From: Nocardioides humi
GTDB lineage: Bacteria > Actinomycetota > Actinomycetes > Propionibacteriales > Nocardioidaceae
DNA: 64,000 nt
Direction of reading: 5' to 3'
NCBI RefSeq assembly: GCF_006494775.1
Contig: NZ_CP041146.1
Coordinates: 5,822,501-5,886,500, forward strand
The notes below the pieces were generated by a model. That model saw only the letters and a program-made list of their open reading frames with translations. It had not been told where the DNA came from and ran no database searches. Within the stretch, counting starts at the first letter, position 1, and each line of letters starts with the position of its first letter. The translations under genes were made by a program, and so were the position numbers. Below, piece after piece: positions 1 through 6,853 of this stretch.

Positions 1-415
1 GGTGCGCTCCTGGCTCCCCAATCGCGCCGAGTTCCTCATGCAGTTCTACTGGCCGCTGATCATCGTGATGTGCGTGTGCTTCCTCGCCACGCTCTACCAC
101 GTCTCGGTCCCGGTCCGCACCAACTGGAGCTTCAACCTCCCGGGCGCGGTGTTCTCCCTGGTGAGCTGGATCGTGGGGTCCTACCTGCTGCGGTGGGTGC
201 TCACCGTCACCGCGGAGGACTCGCACTCGATCTACGGTCCGCTCGCCGCGCCGATCGCGATCCTGATCTGGCTCTACATCGCCGCGCTGGCGGTGCTGAT
301 CGGCGCCGGTGTCAACGCCGCCTTCGACGAGGTGTTCCCGCAGGAGGCGACGCAGCGGGCGCGCCGGGAGCTGCTCGACCGCCTGCTCCGCCGTACGCCG
401 GACCCGGTGGAGTAG
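1..415 (+). CDS. YihY/BrkB-family membrane protein, C-terminal part
   Basis: The frame is open from the left edge, so the N-terminus lies outside the window. The visible 137 residues hold three hydrophobic membrane segments (around residues 17-33, 44-66 and 80-103), including the stretch SIYGPLAAPIAILIWLYIAA that is typical of the end of YihY/virulence-factor-BrkB proteins, then a charged cytoplasmic tail rich in Arg. Members of this family are inner-membrane proteins of poorly defined transport or envelope function; the old link to RNase BN is discredited. The family assignment is by recognition of the C-terminal pattern. Confidence 0.75.
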   Translation, partial: VRSWLPNRAEFLMQFYWPLIIVMCVCFLATLYHVSVPVRTNWSFNLPGAVFSLVSWIVGSYLLRWVLTVTAEDSHSIYGPLAAPIAILIWLYIAALAVLIGAGVNAAFDEVFPQEATQRARRELLDRLLRRTPDPVE

Positions 416-425
416 GTTCCCGGCC

Positions 426-1541
426 GTGGGCGTGGTGAGCAGAGGACCGGCGGAGACCCGCCGGACGGGGCAGGTCGAGCTGCCCGAGCGCATCCGCTCG
501 CCCTGGTGGGAGCTGGGCCGCCGGCTGCTGCTCGCGCTGGGGATCCTCGTCGGCACGGTGCTGCTGGTCTACCTCGACCGCGAGGGCTATCGCGACACCG
601 GCGACGCGACGCCCGGCGACCCGAACGGCACCGTCACCCTCGTCGACGCCATCTACTACACGACCGTCACCCTGAGCACGACCGGGTACGGCGACATCGC
701 GCCCACCAGCGACGGCGCCCGCCTGGTCAACGCGTTCATCATCACCCCGGCCCGGATCGGGTTCCTCGTGCTCCTGATCGGCACCACGCTCGAGGTGCTC
801 GCCCAGCGCAGCCGCGAGCTCTTCCGCATCGCCCGATGGAGGAACAACATGGGACACCACGTCGTGGTGATCGGCTACGGCACCAAGGGCCGCAGCGCCG
901 TCGAGACGCTGGTCAACAACGGGCTCGACCGCGAGCACGTGGTCGTCGTCGACCCGAGCCCGGTCGCGCTGTCCGACGCCCACGCCGACCAGCTCGCCGT
1001 CGTCACCGGCGACGCCACCCGCCGCGGCGTCCTGCAGCGCGCTGGCGTCGCCGAGGCCGACCAGGTCATCATCACCACCGGTCGCGACGATTCGAACGTC
1101 CTCGCCGCCCTCACCGTGCGCCAGCTCAACCCCGACGCCTGGATCGTCGCCGCGGTGAGCGAGCAGGAGAACGCCCCGCTGATGCGCCAGTCCGGCGCCG
1201 ACTCGGTCATCACCTCCTCCGACGCCGTCGGCCGGCTGCTCGGCCTGTCCACGCTCTCGCCCACCCTGGGCACCGTGATGGAGGACCTGCTCACCTACGG
1301 CGAGGGGCTCGAGGTCGCCGAGCGGGACCTGCTCGTCACCGAGGTCGGCATGCCGCCCCAGTCGCTGCCCGACCAGGTGATCGCCGTGGTCCGCGACGAG
1401 AAGGTGTACCGCTACTTCGACCCGGTGGTGACCCTGCTCGCCCGCGGCGACCGGCTGATCGTCGTACGCCCGGCCAAGGAGCTGCCCTGGGCGCCGCGCC
1501 CCGGCACCCACGACGAGGACTTCGCGACCGACGACGGCTGA
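426..1541 (+). CDS. Two-helix potassium channel with RCK (TrkA-N/TrkA-C) domains
   Basis: With this start the protein has 371 residues. A first membrane helix (about residues 24-41) is followed by a pore helix and the K+ selectivity filter TTGYGD at residues 85-90, then a second helix. The soluble part begins with HHVVVIGYGTKG, a Rossmann nucleotide-binding loop, followed by the RCK regulatory domain and a C-terminal TrkA-C-like segment. The architecture is that of MthK-type ligand-gated K+ channels. The frame is open further upstream into the preceding gene, but coding-like sequence starts near here; GTG codons at 426, 432 and 435 are all possible starts and no clear ribosome site decides between them. 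Confidence 0.88.
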   Translation: MGVVSRGPAETRRTGQVELPERIRSPWWELGRRLLLALGILVGTVLLVYLDREGYRDTGDATPGDPNGTVTLVDAIYYTTVTLSTTGYGDIAPTSDGARLVNAFIITPARIGFLVLLIGTTLEVLAQRSRELFRIARWRNNMGHHVVVIGYGTKGRSAVETLVNNGLDREHVVVVDPSPVALSDAHADQLAVVTGDATRRGVLQRAGVAEADQVIITTGRDDSNVLAALTVRQLNPDAWIVAAVSEQENAPLMRQSGADSVITSSDAVGRLLGLSTLSPTLGTVMEDLLTYGEGLEVAERDLLVTEVGMPPQSLPDQVIAVVRDEKVYRYFDPVVTLLARGDRLIVVRPAKELPWAPRPGTHDEDFATDDG

Positions 1542-1703
1542 TCCGGCTGAGGCCCGGTCCCGGCCGCGCGGGACCCCTCGGCGGGATCAGTGGTCCCGTG
1601 GGACTACGCCGCCCCGCGACGACCGGCCAGACCTGGGCGGCGCGCCGGCCGAACCCGGCCGAGTCGCACGACAGGGCCCGCGGGAGCAGGCAGTGTTGCC
1701 CGC

Positions 1704-1877
1704 ATGGGGAAGGACTTCGGACCGTGGGTGCGGCACGACTGGTGCCCGCGGTGCTCCCGCCTGACGGAGCAGACGCGCTGGTACCGCCGCTTGCTGGGCG
1801 AGCCGCCGGACCAGCACCAGCGGCGGGTCCGGTGCAACGAGTGCTCGGCGGACCTCGGCCGGGTCGCGGCGCGCTGA
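1704..1877 (+). CDS. Small zinc-ribbon-like protein of unknown function
   Basis: A 57-residue ORF with two Cys pairs, WCPRC near residue 14 and RCNEC near residue 43, spaced as in a zinc ribbon. The CAGTGT at 1691-1696 ends 7 nt before the ATG and could be a -10 box for a leaderless message. The frame is open further upstream but that part is Pro/Arg-rich and non-conserved in appearance. The 162 bases before it (1542-1703) hold no gene that I can support. No function is claimed. Confidence 0.55.
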   Translation: MGKDFGPWVRHDWCPRCSRLTEQTRWYRRLLGEPPDQHQRRVRCNECSADLGRVAAR

Positions 1878-1947
1878 CGCCCGTGGGGTTGCCTGCGCGG
1901 GAACGGGTACTGCGACTGCGTAGTCCGTAACCGAGGAGGAGGCACCC

Positions 1948-2409
1948 ATGCACCGCAAGAGCACGGCAGAACAGCTGAGGGACGACCTGCGCGACCTGGT
2001 CGACGCCGTCGTGCCCGAGGTCGAGTCCGCCGTCCACACCGTCGCCGAGAGGACGCCGCCCCTGGTGAACAAGGGGCGCGCCGTGGCGGTCGAGAAGGGC
2101 ACCCACGCGGCCGAGGCGCTGGCGCGCAGGATCCCCGACCCGGTCGTGGACCGGCTCCCGGACGCCGTCGCCGACCACCTGCCGCAGGAGCGGCACCGGG
2201 GACGCAAGGTACTGCTCGTCCTGGTGACGCTCGGTCTCGTCGGCGTGATCGGGGCCCTCGCCGCCAAGCGGGCGCAGGGGAGCGGTCCGGCGCGGCCGGA
2301 CGGCCCGTCGTCGTACCCGAGGCCGGTGGCGGAGGACGCCGACCCGGTCGACCCGGTCGACCCCAGCGACCCCCTGGTCGAGCCGCGGGTCGACGGCACC
2401 TCCGGCTGA
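1948..2409 (+). CDS. Hypothetical protein with one membrane segment
   Basis: A 153-residue protein with a good ribosome site (GAGGAGGAGG about 8 nt before ATG). The first 85 residues are charged and probably helical, a single hydrophobic segment follows (about residues 90-108, VLLVLVTLGLVGVIGALAA), and the tail is rich in Pro and Asp with a short DPVDPVDPSDP repeat. It probably sits in the membrane with a long cytoplasmic N-terminus. I do not recognise a named family. Confidence 0.65.
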   Translation: MHRKSTAEQLRDDLRDLVDAVVPEVESAVHTVAERTPPLVNKGRAVAVEKGTHAAEALARRIPDPVVDRLPDAVADHLPQERHRGRKVLLVLVTLGLVGVIGALAAKRAQGSGPARPDGPSSYPRPVAEDADPVDPVDPSDPLVEPRVDGTSG

Positions 2410-2421
2410 CGCCACCCCGAG

Positions 2422-2447
2422 ATCGCCCGACGTCGAAGTCGGGCGAT
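2422..2447 (+). terminator. Hairpin after the 1948-2409 gene
   Basis: A perfect 10-bp stem (2422-2431 pairs with 2438-2447) with a 6-nt loop, 12 nt after the stop codon and followed by TTCG. It fits an intrinsic terminator without a long T tract, as is common in actinobacteria. Confidence 0.6.
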
Positions 2448-2491
2448 TTCGCCCCACGGCGCCGCGCCGGCGACTATTCTCGGTCGCGGTT

Positions 2492-2583
2492 CCCCAACCA
2501 CATCGTGCCCGGCGAACCCCACACTCGCCGGGCACGGGACGCCCTGTCCGGCCCTGCCGGACAGGGCGTTCTGGTGGTGTGGG
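2492..2583 (+). ncRNA. Candidate structured RNA with two adjacent hairpins and a possible pseudoknot
   Basis: Within the 354-base gene-free stretch 2410-2763 lie two perfect back-to-back hairpins: 2505-2515 with 2525-2535 (11 bp, loop ACCCCACAC) and 2539-2551 with 2557-2569 (13 bp, 5-nt loop). Flanks 2493-2502 and 2572-2583 can pair with a bulge to close a three-way junction. Alternatively the first loop's CCCACAC (2518-2524) can pair perfectly with GTGTGGG (2577-2583), a pseudoknot that excludes the closing stem. I match it to no known RNA family; it could also be a tandem terminator. Confidence 0.4.
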
Positions 2584-2710
2584 TAAAGCCTTGGCGAAGT
2601 CGCCTCCGGGCGCCCCGGAGCGGTCCTAGTGTGGAGCGAGGCCCCGGCATGCTCGGGATGCTGCGCCGCTCGTACCCCGGTCCGTGCCTGTTCCCTGACA
2701 CGGTCGGGCC

Positions 2711-2741
2711 GTGGTGAGGCAACCCCACTCTGCCTCACCAC
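2711..2741 (+). other. Hairpin 22 nt upstream of the yjbQ-like gene
   Basis: A perfect 11-bp stem (2711-2721 with 2731-2741) with a 9-nt loop ACCCCACTC. The loop resembles ACCCCACAC in the hairpin at 2505-2535, so the two may share a function or origin. It lies just before the probable -10 region of the next gene (CACGAT at 2752-2757), so it could be a terminator for upstream transcription or an operator. Confidence 0.4.
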
Positions 2742-2763
2742 GGGCGGGTGCCACGATGGTCCG

Positions 2764-3168
2764 ATGGACTCCGCGACCCGGACCTACCGCACCGGCGACC
2801 ACGACGTCGTCCTCGACCTGACCCGCGACTGCGCCGACTTCGTCGCGGGGTACGACGACGGCCTGCTCCACGTCTTCGTGCCCCACGCCACCTGCGGCCT
2901 CGCGATCCTCGAGACCGGCGCCGGCAGCGACGACGACCTCCTCGCCGCCCTCGCCACGCTGCTCCCCGCCGACGACCGGTGGCGGCACCGCCACGGCAGC
3001 CGCGGACACGGCCGCTCCCACGTGCTCCCTGCCCTGGTGCCGCCGTACGCCTCGGTGCCGGTGCTCGCCGGCCGCCTCGCCCTCGGCACCTGGCAGAGCA
3101 TCTGCCTGGTCGACCTCAACGTCGACAACCACGAGCGGGAGGTGCGGCTCAGCTTCCTGGCGGGATGA
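2764..3168 (+). CDS. YjbQ/UPF0047 family protein
   Basis: At 134 residues the protein has the size and pattern of the YjbQ (UPF0047) family, including HVFVPHATCGLAILETG near residues 34-50 and a C-terminal SICLVDLNVDNHEREV, where ligand-binding His and Cys residues of the family lie. Members have been linked to a minor thiamine-phosphate synthase activity, but the physiological role is unsettled. CACGAT ends 6 nt before the ATG, which fits a leaderless message. The 3' end overlaps the convergent aminotransferase gene by 20 bases. Confidence 0.85.
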   Translation: MDSATRTYRTGDHDVVLDLTRDCADFVAGYDDGLLHVFVPHATCGLAILETGAGSDDDLLAALATLLPADDRWRHRHGSRGHGRSHVLPALVPPYASVPVLAGRLALGTWQSICLVDLNVDNHEREVRLSFLAG

Positions 3169-3979
3169 GCAGCTCCGCCTCGCGCTCGCGCCAGACCTTC
3201 GCCGCCGCCCGGGTCACCGGTCCCGGCGCGGGCAGCTCACGGTCGTCCCAGCGGTGCACGCCCTGCACGTCGCGGGTGGTCGACGCCAGGAAGATCTCGT
3301 CGGCTCCCGCCGCCACCTCGATCGGCTCGTCGACCTCGGTCGCGCCGAACCACTCGAGCACCAGCGCCCGGGTCACGCCCGCCAGGCAGCCGCTCGCCAG
3401 CGTCGGCGTCCGCACCTCGCCGTCGATGACATAGAAGACGTTGGTGCCGGTGCCCTCGCACAGGTCGCCCGCCAGGTTGGCGAAGACCGCCTCGCTCGCG
3501 CCCTTCTCCCGAGCGGCTGCCAGCGCGACGACGTTCTCCGCGTACGACGTCGTCTTCAGGCCCGCCAGCGCACCGCGCTCGTTGCGCGGCCACGGCACCG
3601 TCACGACGGCCGTCGTCTCCGGCGCCGGATCCATCGGCGCCGCCACCACGATGACCGTCAGCGGGTCCGCCCCGCGCCCGCTGCCCAGCGGGGCGTTCCC
3701 TCCCGTGACCGTGATCCGCAGCCGGCCGAGCGCGATCGGGTCGCCCTCGAGGACGGCGGCGACCCCTCGTCGTACCTCATCGGTGGAGAGGCCCACCAGA
3801 CCCAGCCCCACCGCCGACCGCTCCAGCCGGTCGAGGTGCCGCTCCAGCGCGAACGGCCGCCCCCCGACGACCTTGACCGCCTCGAAGACCGCGTCCCCGA
3901 CGGTCAGCCCGTGGTCGGTGACCGGCACCGCCGGCGTCGTCGGGTCGGGCAGCAGCCGGCCGTTGATCCACACACGCAT
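3149..3979 (-). CDS. Class IV PLP aminotransferase (aminodeoxychorismate lyase-like)
   Basis: The 276-residue protein has the fold-type IV pattern: N-terminal VWINGRLL, GLTVGDAVFEAVKV, an Arg-rich RLERSAVGLGL segment, the PLP lysine in LKTTSYAENVVAL, and the C-terminal motif GTGTNVFYVIDGEVRTPTL...CLAGVTR. The family covers branched-chain aminotransferase, D-amino acid aminotransferase and 4-amino-4-deoxychorismate lyase (PabC). The short length and single-gene setting suit PabC or a D-amino acid enzyme, but sequence alone does not decide. TAGGCT (3986-3991 on this strand) ends 6 nt before the ATG, so the message is probably leaderless. Confidence 0.85.
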   Translation of the reverse strand: MRVWINGRLLPDPTTPAVPVTDHGLTVGDAVFEAVKVVGGRPFALERHLDRLERSAVGLGLVGLSTDEVRRGVAAVLEGDPIALGRLRITVTGGNAPLGSGRGADPLTVIVVAAPMDPAPETTAVVTVPWPRNERGALAGLKTTSYAENVVALAAAREKGASEAVFANLAGDLCEGTGTNVFYVIDGEVRTPTLASGCLAGVTRALVLEWFGATEVDEPIEVAAGADEIFLASTTRDVQGVHRWDDRELPAPGPVTRAAAKVWREREAELLIPPGS

Positions 3980-4037
3980 GGGGCCAGCCTAGGAGGCGCC
4001 GGCATGCCCTCCGACATGCCCGAGGTGGACCCCCGTT

Positions 4038-4066
4038 TTGGCGGGGTTCACCGGATCGGCTAGTGT
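4038..4066 (+). promoter_or_regulatory. Housekeeping promoter for the tRNA cluster
   Basis: TTGGCG (4038-4043), a 17-nt spacer and TAGTGT (4061-4066) form a near-consensus sigma-70-type promoter about 50 bp before tRNA-Gly. It probably drives all three downstream tRNAs. Confidence 0.65.
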
Positions 4067-4115
4067 TCTCAACCGCACCGCAGAGCGGGCCGAGAGGCCG
4101 GCGACGCAGTGCGAT

Positions 4116-4188
4116 GCGGACGTAGCTCAGTTGGTAGAGCGCAACCTTGCCAAGGTTGAGGTCGCGAGTTCGAGCCTCGTCGTCCGCT
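4116..4188 (+). tRNA. tRNA-Gly(GCC)
   Basis: A 73-nt cloverleaf: acceptor GCGGACG pairs with CGTCCGC, the D arm starts TAGCTCAGTTGGTAGAG, anticodon stem CAACC/GGTTG holds loop TTGCCAA with anticodon GCC at 4149-4151, and the T loop reads GTTCGAGCC. CCA is not encoded. It is the first of three tRNAs. Confidence 0.95.
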
Positions 4189-4253
4189 CGGAGAGGTCAG
4201 ACCCACTGGCTGACCAGGTCAGTCCAGAGTGTAATTTTGGGAAAGGCCTTCGC

Positions 4254-4324
4254 GGTGGGTTGGCCGAGAGGCGAGGCAACGGACTGCAAATCCGTGTACA
4301 CGGGTTCAAATCCCGTACCCACCT
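4254..4324 (+). tRNA. tRNA-Cys(GCA)
   Basis: Acceptor GGTGGGT pairs with ACCCACC. The anticodon loop CTGCAAA carries GCA at 4286-4288, and the T loop is GGTTCAAATC. CCA is encoded directly after the discriminator base (4325-4327). The 65-nt spacer from tRNA-Gly has no other feature I can support. Confidence 0.95.
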
Positions 4325-4341
4325 CCACCACAACTCCACAG

Positions 4342-4413
4342 GGGCGATTGGCGCAGCGGTAGCGCGCTTCCTTGACACGGAAGAGGTCACTGGTTCAAAC
4401 CCAGTATCGCCCA
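4342..4413 (+). tRNA. tRNA-Val(GAC)
   Basis: Acceptor GGGCGAT pairs with ATCGCCC; anticodon stem CTTCC/GGAAG with loop TTGACAC gives anticodon GAC at 4374-4376. CCA is encoded (4414-4416). It is nearly identical to the tRNA-Val at 8777 apart from the anticodon region. The sequence just downstream changes character, which makes its 3' end a candidate integration site. Confidence 0.95.
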
Positions 4414-4475
4414 CCAGGTTTCCGCAGGTCAGTGCAGGGTTTTCTGGACCTGAGATCGGGACCATGCGGGGAACA

Positions 4476-4501
4476 AGGAGCGGCCAGATCTGGCCGCTCC
4501 T
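4476..4501 (+). terminator. Terminator of the tRNA cluster
   Basis: A perfect 26-base palindrome (13-bp arms centred at 4488/4489) lies 60 nt after tRNA-Val and is followed by GTCCTGTTTC. It is well placed to end the tRNA operon. Confidence 0.7.
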
Positions 4502-4550
4502 GTCCTGTTTCTGGGGGCATTCCGTCGACTCGTTCAAGTACGTTCATCTC

Positions 4551-4868
4551 GTGGTTGTCGAGGGCATCATCGAGTACTACCGCCAACTCGGGCGCTCTGC
4601 TCGGCCTCGGATCCATTTTGTTGGGCGCTCGCCTGACGATGAGAACGAGTGGTGGTACTTCGAGGCGGTTGACGTCGACGGCGAGCTCATCGCGATCCGC
4701 CAGGTGACGATCGAGGCGAGCGGTGACGGTCATCGATACTCGGCCGAGCACATCGAGGACGTCTGGGGCGGTCTCACGGACCAGGCGATCGACTACGAGG
4801 ACCAACTCGAGCGATGCGCTGCATCGGTCTTCGCGGATGCGTGGGACCGGGCAGCCTCCGACGCATGA
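4551..4868 (+). CDS. Hypothetical protein in the island beside tRNA-Val
   Basis: From this GTG the protein has 105 residues, acidic and Trp/Tyr-rich, with no membrane segment or signal peptide. TACGTT (4539-4544) ends 6 nt before the GTG, supporting this start and leaderless expression. The frame is open upstream through the tRNAs, but that part is not coding. I do not recognise a family. Small acidic soluble proteins in pairs such as this one and its neighbour often belong to toxin-immunity or other accessory loci, but nothing here proves that. Confidence 0.5.
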   Translation: MVVEGIIEYYRQLGRSARPRIHFVGRSPDDENEWWYFEAVDVDGELIAIRQVTIEASGDGHRYSAEHIEDVWGGLTDQAIDYEDQLERCAASVFADAWDRAASDA

Positions 4869-5191
4869 CGAGTCACTACCGCCAGTTGCCGACCGGCTTT
4901 GCGTCGATGAACCGCGCGATCGAGCTGGCCACCGGCGATACAGCGCCGGACCGTCGGCGGCTCGTTGAGGTGGCGAGACGTCGGGTGAGAGTGGCGGGTG
5001 TGGCGGACGCCGTTCGTCTGCTTCTGTCCCTCAAGGCCGCGGTCGAGTTCCCCACCCGATCACCGGCGTTCCGCCCCGATACCGTGCTTTACATGGCACT
5101 CGATCCGGAGCTGCGTGACGCGTTGGCCGCTTTGACCCGAAGCACGGACGCGGTACTGGCAGCACAGCCAGGCCGGCCCGTGGACCCATGA
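4865..5191 (+). CDS. Hypothetical protein, possibly truncated by a frameshift
   Basis: The ATG overlaps the previous stop codon as ATGA, so translation is probably coupled. The 108 residues are helical and Arg/Leu-rich with no known motif. Near its end the coding pattern seems to jump to another frame: removing one base near 5187 would join ...GRPVD to HDENVERALADAWAAVAAQ in the next frame, so the original protein may have been longer. See the remnant entry that follows. Confidence 0.45.
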   Translation: MTSHYRQLPTGFASMNRAIELATGDTAPDRRRLVEVARRRVRVAGVADAVRLLLSLKAAVEFPTRSPAFRPDTVLYMALDPELRDALAALTRSTDAVLAAQPGRPVDP

Positions 5192-5500
5192 CGAGAACGT
5201 CGAGCGCGCGCTTGCGGATGCCTGGGCAGCGGTCGCCGCGCAGATCGGCCCGCAGGAGCTCGTCGTGCCGGTGGCAGGACCGTCCCAGTGCAGGGTTGGG
5301 GCGCCGACCCCGTTCTCGTGTCGGGGGCCGCGGGCGGCAGCTACGACGAAGCCCTCCATGGAGAACTCCGTCCACGAGTACCACCGCGGCGGCTGGCATG
5401 CGCGCTTGCGGCATTTCATCTGTACGTTTCACGGCGAGAAGCTCGAGTGCGTTGCCGCTGGATTCGTCGTCGACGACCTCGGTCAGCCACCGGTGTGCCG
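5163..5500 (+). pseudogene. Remnant coding sequence in several frames
   Basis: No intact gene lies between 5192 and 5581, yet stretches look translated. One frame gives HDENVERALADAWAAVAAQ and ELVVPVAGP (to about 5283); another gives VQGWGADPVLVSGAAGGSYD (about 5288-5345); the first frame resumes with EYHRGGWHARLRHFICTFHG (about 5370-5430). This reads as one or two genes broken by several indels, continuing the 4865-5191 gene. Sequence errors are a possible alternative, since single-base losses occur elsewhere in the window. The product is unknown. Confidence 0.35.
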
Positions 5501-5581
5501 ATGGAGCTCGTCGAGGCGTCGACGCGGGTCTCGAACCGGCCTGGAGCGAGTGCGGGTCGACCTGCCGCGACGGCAGGACGG

Positions 5582-6760
5582 TCACGCCTCCCGGTCGCCG
5601 ACCACGCTCAGCGTCACCCCGTCACCGAGCCGGTAGGGGTTGGTCGCGAGCAGGGCGCCGAGGACCCGCCGCATCCGGGAGATCTCGGCCCGCACCGTCA
5701 CCTGGTGCTCGCCGTCGCCGTACAGGCGGTGGCTGAGCTGTCCGGCCGACAGGCCGGCCCGGCCAGACGCGCCGATCGCCGCGAACAGCTCGGCGTGCCG
5801 TGGGGTCAGCGCCACCCGCCAGGGTGCCTCGCCGCCGCGCACTTCCAGCATCGCGGGGGCCGACGCGAGGTCGAGGACCGCCTCCAGCACCTGCGCCGAC
5901 GATGAGGGCCGGATCAGCCAGCCGCCGCGGAGGCGCTCGGGGAGGCACAGCCCGAGACCGGGTACGGCGAGCGCCCGGTCGGGCTGCGGGGTCTCGACGC
6001 GGTCGCGGACGGCGACGCCCTGGTGGGCGGCGACCCAGCCGTGGTCGTCGACGACGAGCAGGGGGCCGTTGGCGCCGGACAGCAGCGGCTCCGCCGTACG
6101 ACGCAGCTGCTCCAGGCGCTCCTCGTGGTGGCGCCACAGGCGGGCCTCGGCGAGCCGGACGGACGCGGTGACGAGCGCCTCGATCGCCGGGTGCAACGTC
6201 AGCGCCGGCCCGCTCACGTCGACGATGCCGAGCAGGGAGCCGTCGATCGGGTCGTGGATGGGGGAGGCGGTGCAGTACCAGGGGACCTGGGCGTTCTCGA
6301 AGTGCTCGGCGGAGAACAGCTGGACCGGCGAGCCCTCCTCGAGCGCGGTGCCGATCGCGTTGGTGCCGACGGCCGCCTCGGTCCAGGTCGCGCCGTCGGC
6401 GAAGCCCAGGCCGTCGGCCTGCCGCTTCACCCGCGGCGAGCCGCTGCGCCACAGCACCACGCCGTCGGCGTCGGTGATCACGACGAGGTAGTTGGAGGCG
6501 TCGGCGGCGCTGAGCAGCAGCTCGCGGATCTCGTCGACGACCAGCGAGAGCCGCGACGTACGACGTCGCTCCTCGACGTCGGCGGGCGGCAGCGGGTCCC
6601 GGCCGTTGCGGCCGTCCGGGTCGATCCCGAGGCCGAGCACCCGCGACCAGGAGCGGGCCACGACCGCGCGCGGCCGCTCCGGCGGCGCGGTGCCGGAGAG
6701 CACCGCGTCGTGGATCCGGACCAGGTCGCGGGCCCGCATCGCGAGGTCGTGCGTGGCCAT
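5582..6760 (-). CDS. GAF-domain transcriptional regulator (AcoR-like N-terminus)
   Basis: The 392-residue protein begins with a helical segment (RAVVARSWSRVLGLGIDP) and a GAF sensor domain with DADGVVLWRSG, GTNAIGTALEEGSPVQLFSAEH and SPIHDPIDGSLLGIVDVSGP, as in AcoR/acetoin-type activators. It lacks the sigma-54 AAA+ domain and ends instead in a winged-helix-like region (LTPRHAELFAAIGASGRAGL... RLYG... VRAEISRMRRVLG). TACTGT on this strand (6767-6772) ends 6 nt before the ATG, so it is likely leaderless. It is divergent from the monooxygenase gene at 6854 and is the obvious candidate to control it. Confidence 0.8.
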   Translation of the reverse strand: MATHDLAMRARDLVRIHDAVLSGTAPPERPRAVVARSWSRVLGLGIDPDGRNGRDPLPPADVEERRRTSRLSLVVDEIRELLLSAADASNYLVVITDADGVVLWRSGSPRVKRQADGLGFADGATWTEAAVGTNAIGTALEEGSPVQLFSAEHFENAQVPWYCTASPIHDPIDGSLLGIVDVSGPALTLHPAIEALVTASVRLAEARLWRHHEERLEQLRRTAEPLLSGANGPLLVVDDHGWVAAHQGVAVRDRVETPQPDRALAVPGLGLCLPERLRGGWLIRPSSSAQVLEAVLDLASAPAMLEVRGGEAPWRVALTPRHAELFAAIGASGRAGLSAGQLSHRLYGDGEHQVTVRAEISRMRRVLGALLATNPYRLGDGVTLSVVGDREA

Positions 6761-6798
6761 GACCCCACAGTAGGTGGGCCGATGTGATCGGGGCCACA

Positions 6799-6814
6799 TG
6801 CAACAACGTGCAAC
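6799..6814 (+). promoter_or_regulatory. Direct repeat TGCAAC-N4-TGCAAC between the divergent genes
   Basis: Two identical hexamers start 10 bp apart, one helical turn, in the 93-bp divergent intergenic region. A short palindrome CCGGCGTACGCCGG follows at about 6819-6832. This arrangement suits tandem binding of the neighbouring GAF regulator; binding is inferred. Confidence 0.4.
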
Positions 6815-6853
6815 GGTTCCCGGCGTACGCCGGCCGGAGGTCGACTTCTCGCC

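Noticed and set aside
2539..2569. 6C RNA or another named actinobacterial riboswitch at this place
   Set aside because: The 6C motif needs runs of six or more C in its loops, which are absent, and the gene downstream is not a usual target. I found no match to other known classes by eye.
5188..5736. A 182-codon open frame starting at an ATG that overlaps the previous stop
   Set aside because: The product is Arg/Ser-rich and runs antisense into the GAF regulator. Sensible peptides appear in the other frames, so this is a shadow frame over a decayed gene.
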